Below, in pieces: positions 34,199 through 42,520 of a DNA stretch of 64,000 bases. The position numbers and the translations under genes were made by a program. Within the stretch, counting starts at the first letter, position 1. The number at the start of each line of letters is the position of its first letter. A model generated the notes under the pieces. The model was not told where the DNA came from. It worked only from the letters and a program-made list of their open reading frames with translations, and did no database searches. The stretch comes from Pseudokineococcus lusitanus (lineage in GTDB: Bacteria; Actinomycetota; Actinomycetes; Actinomycetales; Quadrisphaeraceae). The DNA lies in assembly GCF_003751265.1 (NCBI RefSeq), contig NZ_RJKN01000001.1, positions 647,741-711,740 on the forward strand, given 5' to 3'.

Positions 34199-35662
34199 TC
34201 AGCCCTCGTCGTCGTCCCGGCTGCCGCTCCCGCCGAGCAGCCAGCCGCCGGGGCCGGCGAGCTCGTCGGCCGCCGCGGGACCCCAGGAGCCCGGGGCGTA
34301 CGGCTGGACGGCGGGCCGGTCCCGGAGCACGGGCTCGACCCGCGACCACGCGGCCTGCAGGCCGTCCGAGCTCGTGAAGAGCGACCGGTCGCCGTGCAGC
34401 ACGTCGTGCAGCAGGGCCACGTACGGCGGCAGCGGGTCGCCGCCCGCGACGTCGCACAGCTGCAGGCGCGCGCTCGAGCTGGTGAGCACGAGGTCGGGCC
34501 CGGGCTGCTTGAGCACCATGCCGATGTCCAGCGCTCCCGAGCCGGAGATGTCGACGGTGAGGACGTTGCCCTGGACCGGCAGCGACGGCAGCGACGGCGC
34601 CTCCGGCCGCCGCAGGACGAGGCTCACCCGCTGGGCCTTCTGCGCCATCCGCTTGCCGGTGCGCAGGAGGAAGGGCACGCCGTGCCAGCGGTCGGTGTCC
34701 ACCCACACCCGCGCGGCGACGAAGGTGTCCGTCGTCGAGCCGTCGGGGACGCCGTCGATGTCGGTGTACCCCTCGTACTGCCCGAGGACGACGTCCTCGG
34801 GCTGCAGCGGCCGGACGGCGGCGAGCACCGCCTCGCGGGCGGTCTGCAGGTCCTCGGCGGACGACGACGCCGGCGCCTCCATGGCCACCTCGGCCGTCAC
34901 CTGCAGGAGGTGGGTGACGAGCATGTCGAGCAGGGCGCCCGTCTCGTCGTAGAAGCCGGCCCGGTCCGCGACGTCGAGGTCCTCCGGCACGTCGACCTGC
35001 ACCTGCTCGACGGAGTCGCGGCCCCAGACGTTGCCGAAGAGCGCGTTGCCGAAGCGGAGGACGTGGAGGGCCTGCGTGCCCTCCTTGCCGAGGAAGTGGT
35101 CGATCCGGAAGACCTGCTCCTCGTCGAGGACCTCGTGCACGAGCGCGTCGAGCTCCCGGAAGGACTCGGGGGAGGTGCCGAAGGGCTTCTCGTAGACGAC
35201 CGTGGCGCCGTCGGCGAGGTCGTGCTCGCCGAGCGCGCGCGTCGTCTCCTCGAAGGCCGACGGCGGGATGGCGAGGTAGTGGACCAGCTGGGCCTGCTCC
35301 CCCAGCTCCGCCATGTCCTCCCGGGCGTGCCGCAGCACGTCGAGCAGGCTCCCCGGCGAGTCGGTCGTGAAGCCGCCGCCCGCGAAGAGCAGGCGCTGCG
35401 AGAAGTCCTCCCAGGGACCGGAGTCCGGGTGCGGGCCGAACTCCTCGAGCACCTCGCGCACGTGGCCGCGGAAGTCCTCGTGGGCGACGTCGCCGCGCCC
35501 GTTGCCGACGAGGCGCCAGTCCTCCGGCATGAGCCCGCGGCACGCGAGGTCGTAGAACGCCGGCAGCACCATCCGCCGGGCGAGGTCGCCCGTGGCGCCG
35601 TAGAGGACGAAGACCGTGGGGGCGGGTCGGGCGGCGGGGTCGGGGCGCGCGTCGTCAGCCAT
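34199..35662 (-). CDS. zwf: Glucose-6-phosphate 1-dehydrogenase
   Basis: Oxidises glucose-6-phosphate to 6-phosphogluconolactone, first step of the oxidative pentose-phosphate pathway. The 487-residue protein has the cofactor site VLYGATGDLARRM (residues 19-31), EKPFG at 158-162, the substrate motif RIDHFLGKE at 186-194, and FGNVWGRDSVEQVQV. Length is typical. The ATG lies seven bases after a TAGCGT -10 box (35670-35675), predicting a leaderless mRNA. It stands alone here rather than in the usual tkt-tal-zwf-opcA cluster, so this may be a second zwf copy in the genome. Confidence 0.93.
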   Translation of the reverse strand: MADDARPDPAARPAPTVFVLYGATGDLARRMVLPAFYDLACRGLMPEDWRLVGNGRGDVAHEDFRGHVREVLEEFGPHPDSGPWEDFSQRLLFAGGGFTTDSPGSLLDVLRHAREDMAELGEQAQLVHYLAIPPSAFEETTRALGEHDLADGATVVYEKPFGTSPESFRELDALVHEVLDEEQVFRIDHFLGKEGTQALHVLRFGNALFGNVWGRDSVEQVQVDVPEDLDVADRAGFYDETGALLDMLVTHLLQVTAEVAMEAPASSSAEDLQTAREAVLAAVRPLQPEDVVLGQYEGYTDIDGVPDGSTTDTFVAARVWVDTDRWHGVPFLLRTGKRMAQKAQRVSLVLRRPEAPSLPSLPVQGNVLTVDISGSGALDIGMVLKQPGPDLVLTSSSARLQLCDVAGGDPLPPYVALLHDVLHGDRSLFTSSDGLQAAWSRVEPVLRDRPAVQPYAPGSWGPAAADELAGPGGWLLGGSGSRDDDEG

Positions 35663-35703
35663 GCGCTCGACGCTAGGCGCGCACGTCCCCCGGTGCGCGC
35701 CGG

Positions 35704-35727
35704 GGCCGGGCGGGCACGGGCCCGGCC
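35704..35727 (-). terminator. 8-bp hairpin after GH127 gene
   Basis: Arms GGCCGGGC (35704-35711) and GCCCGGCC (35720-35727) with an eight-base loop, directly after the GH127 stop codon. The end of the ABC-transporter operon. Confidence 0.5.
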
Positions 35728-35728
35728 G

Positions 35729-37678
35729 TCAGCCCCGGCCCGCCTCGGGCACCCACACGCGCATCGTGCCCGGCCCGCGCTCGGCCCAGCGGTGGTACGG
35801 CACGAGGGGGACCTCGACGCGCACGCCCTCCCCCTCCGGGGGGCGGTCGCCGTACGGCAGGTCGCCGCCGACCGCGGGCACGGCGCGCAGCCGACCCGCC
35901 GCCACGGCGCCGTCGCCCGCGCGTCGCAGCGGGACCCCGGTGTCCACCTCGAGGAGGTCGAGGTCGGCGCCGTCGGGGAGGTCGGGCTGCTCGACGCACA
36001 GCACGAGCGGGCCGGCCTCCACGGCCACGCACCCGCGCACCGCGTCGACGCGGGGGTCCGCCCGCGACCAGCGCGGCGCCACGGGCAGGCGCAGCAGGAG
36101 CCGCTCCCCCTCCACCCAGCGGCGGGTGACCACGGCCAGCCCCGGGGCGACCGCCGTCGTCGTCGGGCCGTCGACGAGCTCGGCGCCCGTGGCCCAGGCG
36201 GGGACGCGCAGCGCCAGCGCCACCGCCCGGCCCGGCTCCTCGACGACGTCGACGACGACCTCGCCCTCGACCGGGTAGCCGGTCCGCACGCGCAGCCCCA
36301 GCACGCCCCCGTCGTCGAGGGCGACCCGCACGTCGCAGGAGGTGTGCTGGAGCAGCTCCACCCGGTCGCCCTCGACGGCCACGGCGTACGCCTGCCAGGA
36401 CGCGAGCGTCCGGGCCACGTTGGTCGGGCAGCAGGAGACGTCGAACCACGGCGCCCGCGCCCCACCCTCCGCCCGCGGGTTCTCGGCGTCCTCGGCGACG
36501 TCCGTCCCCGCGACCCGCTGCTGGAGCGGGTTGGCGTAGAAGAAGGCCCGGCCGTCGCCGCGCGGGGACGTCGCGACGACGTTGTAGAAGGTGCGCTCGA
36601 CGAGGTCGGCGTACCGGACGTCGCCCGTGGCGAGCGAGAGGCGCCACGACACCATGACCGAGCCGACGCCGGCGCACGTCTCGCAGTAGGCCCGGTCGGG
36701 CGGCAGCTCCCAGTCCTCGCCGAAGCCCTCGTCCTGGTGGCGGGAGCCCATGCCGCCCGTGATGTAGGTGCGGCGGGCCACGCTCCGCTCCCACTGGCGG
36801 CGGACGGCGTCGAGCAGCCCCGCGTCCCCCGTGTCGACGGCCACGTCGACGGCGCCGGCGGCGAGGTAGAGCGCACGGACGGCGTGCCCGCGCCAGACGT
36901 CGGCGTCCCGCACGGGGACGTCGTCCTGGAAGTACGCGGGTCCGAGGAGGGGGATCGGCCCCAGGCGGCCGTGCCCGCGCCGCTCGACGAAGAGCGCCGC
37001 CTGGGCGGTGTAGCGCGGCTCGTCGAGGAGGCGGCCGAGCTCGGCCAGCCCCACCTCGATCTCCGGGTGCCCGCAGACGCCGTCGCGCCCGTCGGGGCCG
37101 AACTCCTCGCAGACCTGGTCGGCCGCCCGTCGGGCGACCTCGACGAGCAGGTCGGCGGGGTGGGTGCGCCCGCGGGCGACGGCCGCCTGGAGGAGGTGGC
37201 CGACGCAGTAGAGCTCGTGCCCTTTCTCCAGGTCGCTCCACCGGGGCGGCAGGCCGGGGTGCCCGAAGGCGGTGCTGAGGTAGCCGTCCGCGTCCTGGGC
37301 CGCGGCCACGCGCGCCACGAGCCGGTCGTGCAGGGCCTCGAGGTCCGGCGTCGGCGCGGCGGCGAGCTGCCACGCGAGCGCCTCGAGCAGCTTGTAGACC
37401 TCGGAGTCGGAGAACTGCCATCCGGGGCGGTCGGGGCCGGTGGTGCCGTCGGCCACGCGGTCGAAGTTGCGCAGCCAGCCCAGCCGCTCGACCCAGGCGA
37501 CGCAGTGCTGGACGGTCTCCCGCGCGTTGGTGCGCTGGCGGTCGGCCCAGAAGCCGTCGACGAGGGTCACCTCCCGCAGCCCGGCGCCGCGCCGGGCGCC
37601 GGAGCGGGGGACGACGGGGCGGGCCGCGTCGGCGGGGGCCCCGGCGGTCGTGGACGGGCTCGGGAGGGTGGTGGTCAC
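35729..37678 (-). CDS. GH127 family glycosidase (beta-L-arabinofuranosidase type), cytoplasmic
   Basis: A 649-residue glycoside hydrolase of family 127. Characterised members include the bifidobacterial HypBA1, a retaining beta-L-arabinofuranosidase with a Zn-bound cysteine nucleophile. All four key residues can be placed: Glu333 and Cys335 in AYCETCAGVG, and Cys416-Cys417 in VSCCPTNVAR. The N-terminal LVDGFWADRQRTNARETV and GHELYCVGHLLQAAVA are also typical. There is no signal peptide, so it acts on imported oligosaccharide. GTG start four bases after the permease stop, so it is the last gene of the sugar ABC operon. Other GH127 specificities exist, so the exact sugar is not fixed. Confidence 0.9.
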   Translation of the reverse strand: MTTTLPSPSTTAGAPADAARPVVPRSGARRGAGLREVTLVDGFWADRQRTNARETVQHCVAWVERLGWLRNFDRVADGTTGPDRPGWQFSDSEVYKLLEALAWQLAAAPTPDLEALHDRLVARVAAAQDADGYLSTAFGHPGLPPRWSDLEKGHELYCVGHLLQAAVARGRTHPADLLVEVARRAADQVCEEFGPDGRDGVCGHPEIEVGLAELGRLLDEPRYTAQAALFVERRGHGRLGPIPLLGPAYFQDDVPVRDADVWRGHAVRALYLAAGAVDVAVDTGDAGLLDAVRRQWERSVARRTYITGGMGSRHQDEGFGEDWELPPDRAYCETCAGVGSVMVSWRLSLATGDVRYADLVERTFYNVVATSPRGDGRAFFYANPLQQRVAGTDVAEDAENPRAEGGARAPWFDVSCCPTNVARTLASWQAYAVAVEGDRVELLQHTSCDVRVALDDGGVLGLRVRTGYPVEGEVVVDVVEEPGRAVALALRVPAWATGAELVDGPTTTAVAPGLAVVTRRWVEGERLLLRLPVAPRWSRADPRVDAVRGCVAVEAGPLVLCVEQPDLPDGADLDLLEVDTGVPLRRAGDGAVAAGRLRAVPAVGGDLPYGDRPPEGEGVRVEVPLVPYHRWAERGPGTMRVWVPEAGRG

Positions 37679-37682
37679 GGGA

Positions 37683-38597
37683 TCAGTCCTTCACGGCGCC
37701 GGCGGTGACACCGGCGGCGACGTAGCGCTGGGCGAGCACGAGGAGCACGGCCGCAGGGACCGACGCGACGACGGCGGTCGCCATGACGGCGTTCCACTGC
37801 GTCGTGTTGTTGCCGATGTAGGCGAAGAGGCTCAGCGTGATGGGCACGAGGTCGCCCTGCCGGTTCAGCGTGGACGCGAAGACGAAGTCCGACCACGCCC
37901 ACAGGAAGGCGAAGAGCGACACGGTGATGACGGAGTTGCGGGACAGCGGCAGGACGACCGCGACGAAGATGCGCCAGGTGCTCGCGCCGTCGACGCGGGC
38001 GGCGTCGAGGAGCTCGTCGGGGATGCCGGACATGAAGGCCGTGAAGAGCAGGACGGCGAAGGGGACGGCGATCGTCGAGTCCGCGACGACGAGCCCCCAC
38101 ACCTCGTTGAGCAGCCCGAGCCGCACGTAGATGCTGTAGAAGCCCATCGCCATGACGACGGCGGGGATCATCTGCGCCACGAGGAGGGCGAAGCTCAGCG
38201 CGCCGGCCCCGCGGGGTCGCATCTTGGCGAGCGCCCAGCCGGCCGGCGCCGCCACGACGACCGTGAGGACGACCGTGCCGAGGCCGACGAGCAGGCTGAC
38301 CCCGAGGGCCTGCAGCTGCTGGTCGAGGACCGCCTCGTAGCCCTCGAAGGTCGGCGCCAGCGGCAGCAGGCTCGGCGGTGTCCGCCGCAGGTCCTGCGTC
38401 TGCGTGAGGGAGACGTTGAGGATCCAGTAGACCGGGAAGAGCATGACGGCCGTCAGCACGAGGCCGAGGGCGGTGCGCCACCAGGCGACCTTCGGCCGGC
38501 GGACCGCCGGCGGTGCGGGCGGGCGCGGCCGCCCGGCGGACGGCGGCCCCCCGGCCGTCGGCCCGCCGTCGCGCCGGGGCGTCTGGAGGGCGCTCAC
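37683..38597 (-). CDS. Sugar ABC transporter permease (MalG type)
   Basis: Inner-membrane permease of 304 residues, one half of a CUT1 carbohydrate importer. Six hydrophobic segments follow a Pro-rich cytoplasmic start, beginning at ALGLVLTAVMLFPVYWILNV. The EAA loop that contacts the ATPase reads DAARVDGASTWRIFVAVVLP. It starts at GTG overlapping the stop of the first permease (38594-38597) and is followed four bases later by the GH127 gene. No ATPase gene is in the operon, as is common when a shared MsiK-type ATPase serves many importers. Confidence 0.92.
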   Translation of the reverse strand: MSALQTPRRDGGPTAGGPPSAGRPRPPAPPAVRRPKVAWWRTALGLVLTAVMLFPVYWILNVSLTQTQDLRRTPPSLLPLAPTFEGYEAVLDQQLQALGVSLLVGLGTVVLTVVVAAPAGWALAKMRPRGAGALSFALLVAQMIPAVVMAMGFYSIYVRLGLLNEVWGLVVADSTIAVPFAVLLFTAFMSGIPDELLDAARVDGASTWRIFVAVVLPLSRNSVITVSLFAFLWAWSDFVFASTLNRQGDLVPITLSLFAYIGNNTTQWNAVMATAVVASVPAAVLLVLAQRYVAAGVTAGAVKD

Positions 38598-39562
38598 GAC
38601 CGGGCCTGCCGGCGCTGGAGCCAGAGGTAGAGCAGGCCGCCGGCGAGCGCGACGAGGATGAGCAGGTTGCCCACGGCCGCGGCGGGCGAGAAGTCCGGCT
38701 GCCCCGTCCCGAAGGCCTCGCGGTAGGACCAGATGGCGAGCGTCGTCGACGAGGACCCGGGGCCGCCCGTGGTCATGATCCAGATGATGTCCACCACCTT
38801 GAGCGTGTAGACGAGCCCCAGCAGCAGGGTGATGGCCGAGACCGGCGCCAGCAGGGGGAGGGTGATGCGCCAGAACTGCTGCCGCCCGGTGGCGCCGTCC
38901 AGCGAGGCGGCCTCGTACAGGTCCGCCGAGATGTTCTGCAGGCCGGAGTAGAGGATGACGAGGTTGAAGGGGATCCCGAGCCAGATGTTGGCGAGGGTCA
39001 CCGACACCAGCGCCCACCCCGGCGAGGTCAGCCAGTTCACCGTCGGCAGGCCCACCGCGGCGAGCGCCGCGTTGACGACGCCGTTCTCGCTGTTGAGCAA
39101 CCACGACCAGGCCGACGCCGAGACGATGAGCGGCAGCAGCCACGGCACGAGGAAGAGGGCCCGCAGGACGCCCGACAGCGGGAAGCTGTGGCGGAAGAAC
39201 ACGGCCAGGGCGAGCCCGAGGGCGAACTGCGCCACGATCGAGACGCCGGTGAAGACCGCCGTGTTGACGACGGCCTGGCCGAAGGTCCGGTCGGCGAGGA
39301 TCTCGCGGTAGTTGTCGAGACCGACGAAGTCGGCGGTGCCCGTGATGAAGGCGCGGATCGTGTAGTCGCGCAGGCTCAGGTCGACGTTCCGCAGGAGCGG
39401 GTAGACGTAGAAGGCGACGAGGTAGACCAGCAGCGGCAGCAGGAAGAGCAGCGCCGCCCGCCGGCTGCCTCCGGGCCCCGCCTCGCGTCGTCGTCGGCGG
39501 GGCGGCGGGGCGGCTGCGCCGGTGCGGGTGCCGCTCGGGGCGGTCACGGTGCTCGGGCTCAT
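38594..39562 (-). CDS. Sugar ABC transporter permease (MalF type)
   Basis: First permease of the CUT1 importer, 322 residues. It has an Arg-rich N-terminus, then ALLFLLPLLVYLVAFYVYPL and five further membrane segments. The EAA loop reads EAASLDGATGRQQFWRITLP. The ATG start at 39562 lies after a 16-bp hairpin that separates it from the binding-protein gene. It overlaps the MalG-type gene by four bases (GTGA). Confidence 0.92.
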   Translation of the reverse strand: MSPSTVTAPSGTRTGAAAPPPRRRRREAGPGGSRRAALLFLLPLLVYLVAFYVYPLLRNVDLSLRDYTIRAFITGTADFVGLDNYREILADRTFGQAVVNTAVFTGVSIVAQFALGLALAVFFRHSFPLSGVLRALFLVPWLLPLIVSASAWSWLLNSENGVVNAALAAVGLPTVNWLTSPGWALVSVTLANIWLGIPFNLVILYSGLQNISADLYEAASLDGATGRQQFWRITLPLLAPVSAITLLLGLVYTLKVVDIIWIMTTGGPGSSSTTLAIWSYREAFGTGQPDFSPAAAVGNLLILVALAGGLLYLWLQRRQARS

Positions 39563-39599
39563 GGCCACGGACCTTCCTCGGGTGCTGGGGCGGGTGGGG

Positions 39600-39641
39600 G
39601 ACGACCCGGCCGGGCTCGTGGCTCGGCCCGGCCGGGTCGTC
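39600..39641 (-). terminator. 16-bp hairpin between binding-protein and permease genes
   Basis: Arms 39600-39615 (GACGACCCGGCCGGGC) and 39626-39641 around a ten-base loop, inside the operon between the sugar-binding lipoprotein gene and the first permease gene. Such hairpins often reduce read-through or stabilise the upstream message so that the binding protein is made in excess. Confidence 0.65.
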
Positions 39642-39713
39642 GTCGGGCGGCCGGTGCGGTGCGGGGCGACGGGGTCCGCCGTCGCCCCGCACCGCGCCCG
39701 GCGTGGGCGCGGG

Positions 39714-40982
39714 TCAGCCCTCGACCGCGGCGGCCGCGTCGGCCTGCGCCTGCTCCAGCGCCTCCTGCGGGGAGGCCGTGCCCGAGAGGGACTCCTGCAC
39801 AGCGGTCCACAGCGCCTCGGAGATGAGGGGGTAGTCCGTGCCGAGGTCGTCGCTCGTGCGGCCCTTGGCGGAGCGCACCGCCTCGACCCAGGGCTCGAGG
39901 GTGGCGTCCTCGGCCAGCAGCGCGTCCTGGCCGGCCTCGGTCGGGGGCACGTAGTACGCGAAGGTGTTCGCCGTCTCGACGGCACCCTCGGTGCTCGTCA
40001 TGCAGTCGATGATCGCCGCGGTGGTCTCGTAGCGGGAGGCGTCCTCCTGCACCGGGGCGATGGCGAACTCGCCGCCCGTCGGGGCCTCCGCGACGCCGCC
40101 GTCGCGGGCGGGGATCTGGATGATCCCGGTCTCGAAGTCCGCGTCGAGGGCGCTGTTGACCTGCCAGGTCCCGTTCTCCGCGAAGGCGAAGGTGCCGGTG
40201 AGGAACTCCTCCCAGACGGTGTTCTGGCTGTTGCTGATGACGGTGTTGGGCGCGAGCCCCTGGTCGACCCAGTCCGTCCAGAGCTGGAGAGCCTCGACGG
40301 CCTCCGGGGAGGAGAGGTCGGTCAGCTCGGCGCCGGCGCCCCAGAACCACGGGAGGAACTGGAAGGACCCCTCCTCGGTGCCGATGCCCGAGAAGGTGAT
40401 GCCCCCGTTCCCGGCGGCGGTGACGGTCTCCAGCGCGGTCGTCAGCGAGGCCCAGTCGGTGATGGAGGCGGGGTCCACCCCGGCGGCGGTGAGGATGTCC
40501 GCGTTGTAGTAGAGCGCGAGCGTGTTCGCGCCGACGGGCACCCCGTAGGTCTCCCCGTCGATCTGGCCGGCGGCGAGCAGGTTGGGGTCGATCGACGAGG
40601 TGTCGAGACCGAGCTCCTCCGTCGTCGTGACGATGCCCGTCTCCGCGAGCGTGGAGACCGCCGGGTTGTCGAGCAGGATGACGTCGGGCGACGTCCCCTC
40701 CTGCGCCGAGAGCAGCGCCTGGTTGGTGAGGGCGGTCGTGTCGTAGGCGGTGCGCTCGATGGTGACCCCGGCCTCGTCGCCGCAGGCCTCGACCCGGTTC
40801 TGCCAGTCGGAGCCGGCCTCGTGCTGGGGGTACGGGTCCCACCAGGTGTACGTGCCCCCGGCGGCGTCGTCGCCCCCGGTCGGGGCGTCGTCGCCACCGC
40901 AGCCGGCGGCGAGCAGGAGGGTGAGCGAGGCGCCGGCGGCGAGGGCGACGCGTAGGGATCGGGTGCGGCGGGAGCGGTTCAC
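39714..40982 (-). CDS. Sugar-binding lipoprotein of ABC transporter (CUT1)
   Basis: Family 1 extracellular solute-binding protein, 422 residues. It has a lipoprotein signal peptide (LRVALAAGASLTLLLAAGCG, lipobox LAAGC) and then a typical SBP fold: SPDVILLDNPAVSTLAETGI, YGVPVGANTLALYYNADIL, and WFWGAGAELTDLSSPEAVEA. The family pattern suggests oligosaccharides. GTG start with a strong GAGGAGG site. First gene of the operon SBP-permease-permease-GH127, and downstream of the lacI gene on the same strand. Confidence 0.92.
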   Translation of the reverse strand: MNRSRRTRSLRVALAAGASLTLLLAAGCGGDDAPTGGDDAAGGTYTWWDPYPQHEAGSDWQNRVEACGDEAGVTIERTAYDTTALTNQALLSAQEGTSPDVILLDNPAVSTLAETGIVTTTEELGLDTSSIDPNLLAAGQIDGETYGVPVGANTLALYYNADILTAAGVDPASITDWASLTTALETVTAAGNGGITFSGIGTEEGSFQFLPWFWGAGAELTDLSSPEAVEALQLWTDWVDQGLAPNTVISNSQNTVWEEFLTGTFAFAENGTWQVNSALDADFETGIIQIPARDGGVAEAPTGGEFAIAPVQEDASRYETTAAIIDCMTSTEGAVETANTFAYYVPPTEAGQDALLAEDATLEPWVEAVRSAKGRTSDDLGTDYPLISEALWTAVQESLSGTASPQEALEQAQADAAAAVEG

Positions 40983-41183
40983 GGGTGTTCCTCCTCGAAC
41001 GGGGTGAACGGTGCGGCGGTGCGGCCCGGCCGCCGCAGGGCGACCGGGCGCAGGGCGGGGCGGGTCAGGGCAGGGCGGACCAGGGCAGGGGGCATCGGGG
41101 CGGGTCGGGAGGGGGCGGGCCGGCGCGCGGGGTGGGGCGCGACGGTCGCGGGGTCACGCGGCCGGGGTGCCGGCGGGCGTGCG
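40983..41183. other. G-rich low-complexity spacer between lacI and the SBP gene
   Basis: 201 bases with repeated GGGCAGGG/GGGCGGG units at about 41050-41125 (for example GGGTCAGGGCAGGGC). No copy of the CGAACCGGTTCG operator and no clear promoter was found here, so the ABC operon may be read through from lacI or use an unrecognised promoter. Confidence 0.5.
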
Positions 41184-42212
41184 TCAGGGGTGCGGGGCGG
41201 GGCGGGGCGGCCCGGTGCTCCCCCGGTCCAGGAGGACCGGTGACAGCAGGCGGACCACGTGGGGCTCGTCGTCCGCCGCGCGCTCGATGCGACGGACGAG
41301 CTGGCGGACGGCCATCTGCCCCAGGCGGTCGGGGGCGCTCTCGACGGCCGAGTACGGGAGCGAGAAGGTGCGGGCGAAGTCGTCGGAGTAGCGCCCGACG
41401 ACCGACACGTCGTCGGGGGCCCGGAGGCCCCGCTCGGCGAGGACGCCGGGCAGCGCCGAGGCGGCCGCCTCGTTGTTGAGCAGCACGCCGGTCGCCGCCG
41501 GGTGCGCGTCCAGCAGGCGGTGCAGCGTGCGCCCCACCTCGGGCTGCGAGGACTCGGCGAAGGCGGTGTGCAGCACCATGTCCCGGCGCCGAGCCTCCTC
41601 GAGCGCCGCGTCCTGGAGGCGCCACACGTAGGCGCCGCCCCGGGCCACGACGTGCTCGGGCTGGTTGACGAGGACCGCCTCGCGGTGCCCGAGACGGTGG
41701 AGGTGGTCGACCATCTGCCGACCGGACTCCTCGAAGTCGAGGTCGAAGACGTCCACGCCGGTGCAGTCGGCCGGCAGACCCACGAGCGCCCCGGGCTGCT
41801 GCGCCGCCCGGAGGACGGGCAGCCGGGCGTCGTCCTCGGCCACGTTGAGCAGGACGACGCCGTCGACCATCCGGGAGGACAGCACCCGTCGCAGCGACGC
41901 CGGCCCGTCGGGCTCGTTGACGAGCAGCAGGTCGTAGCCCAGCTGCCGCGCCGTGTTCGAGACGCCGAGGAAGTACTGCATCATCGCCGGCGCGAACTCG
42001 TCCTCGAGGAACTGGGCGAGGAGCCCGAGGACCTTCGTCTGCGAGGTGGCCAGCGCCCGCGCCCCGGCGTTGGGCGTGTAGCCCAGCTCCTCGACCGCCT
42101 CGGCGACGCGGCGGCGGACCTCGTCGCTCAACGAGCGCTTGCCCGAGAGGGCGTAGGACGCCGTGCTGCGCGAGACGCCCGCGACGCGGGCGACGTCACC
42201 GATCGTGGCCAT
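41184..42212 (-). CDS. LacI-family transcriptional regulator
   Basis: Sugar-responsive repressor of 342 residues. The LacI helix-turn-helix is at residues 2-50 (TIGDVARVAGVSRSTASYAL, then SGKRSLSDEVRRRVAEAVEE). The hinge follows at LGYTPNAGARALATSQTKVL, then a periplasmic-binding-like domain with GLLAQFLEDEFAPAMM, DGVVLLNVAEDD and TGVLLNNEAAASALP. ATG at 42212 with GGAGGTG upstream. Two CGAACCGGTTC(G/A) palindromes flank its predicted promoter, so it probably represses itself as well as the large glycosidase gene and possibly the downstream ABC operon. Confidence 0.93.
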   Translation of the reverse strand: MATIGDVARVAGVSRSTASYALSGKRSLSDEVRRRVAEAVEELGYTPNAGARALATSQTKVLGLLAQFLEDEFAPAMMQYFLGVSNTARQLGYDLLLVNEPDGPASLRRVLSSRMVDGVVLLNVAEDDARLPVLRAAQQPGALVGLPADCTGVDVFDLDFEESGRQMVDHLHRLGHREAVLVNQPEHVVARGGAYVWRLQDAALEEARRRDMVLHTAFAESSQPEVGRTLHRLLDAHPAATGVLLNNEAAASALPGVLAERGLRAPDDVSVVGRYSDDFARTFSLPYSAVESAPDRLGQMAVRQLVRRIERAADDEPHVVRLLSPVLLDRGSTGPPRPAPHP

Positions 42213-42275
42213 GGCGAGTGCACCTCCTCGAGCACCGTAGGGCGTCGAGCACCTCACGGGTGCTCCCGGCTCGAC

Positions 42276-42290
42276 GTCGAACCGGTTCGC
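42276..42290. promoter_or_regulatory. LacI-family operator O1
   Basis: GTCGAACCGGTTCGC, with the 12-base core palindrome CGAACCGGTTCG at 42278-42289. It lies between the predicted lacI -10 and the start codon. A central CG in an even palindrome is characteristic of LacI/GalR operators. Confidence 0.85.
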
Positions 42291-42304
42291 TGTTGCTGGG
42301 GCAC

Positions 42305-42334
42305 ATGCCAGCACGTGCAGCGAGCCGCCGTCAA
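42305..42334 (-). promoter_or_regulatory. Predicted lacI promoter
   Basis: Minus strand TTGACG (42329-42334), 18 bases, then TGGCAT (42305-42310). Operators O1 (downstream) and O2 (upstream) flank it, 77 bases apart. Confidence 0.5.
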
Positions 42335-42352
42335 GGGACGTGACCGCTTTGT

Positions 42353-42369
42353 GTCGAACCGGTTCACCA
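42353..42369. promoter_or_regulatory. LacI-family operator O2
   Basis: GTCGAACCGGTTCACCA at 42353-42369, one base off the perfect core (CGAACCGGTTCA at 42355-42366), just upstream of the lacI -35. Confidence 0.8.
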
Positions 42370-42422
42370 CAAGGGCGGCCGCACCCCAGGGAGCCGGCTC
42401 GCGCAGGCGTCCGCGGACGGGC

Positions 42423-42455
42423 GAGGCCCCCGCACGCGGGGCGTGCGGGGGCCTC
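42423..42455 (-). terminator. 15-bp perfect hairpin after the secreted glycosidase gene
   Basis: Arms 42423-42437 (GAGGCCCCCGCACGC) and 42441-42455 with a GGG loop, 66 bases past the glycosidase stop and upstream of the lacI control region. Confidence 0.75.
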
Positions 42456-42520
42456 TGCCGCCGGGAGGCGGCGGGCGGTGCGGGACGTCAGGGGGCACGT
42501 CGGCCCCGCACCGCCGTCCG

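Noticed and set aside
40990..41015. TCGAACGGGGTGAAC as a degenerate LacI operator before the sugar-binding protein gene
   Set aside because: The two halves are not inverted copies; the second half lacks GGTTCG, so it does not match the four real operators.
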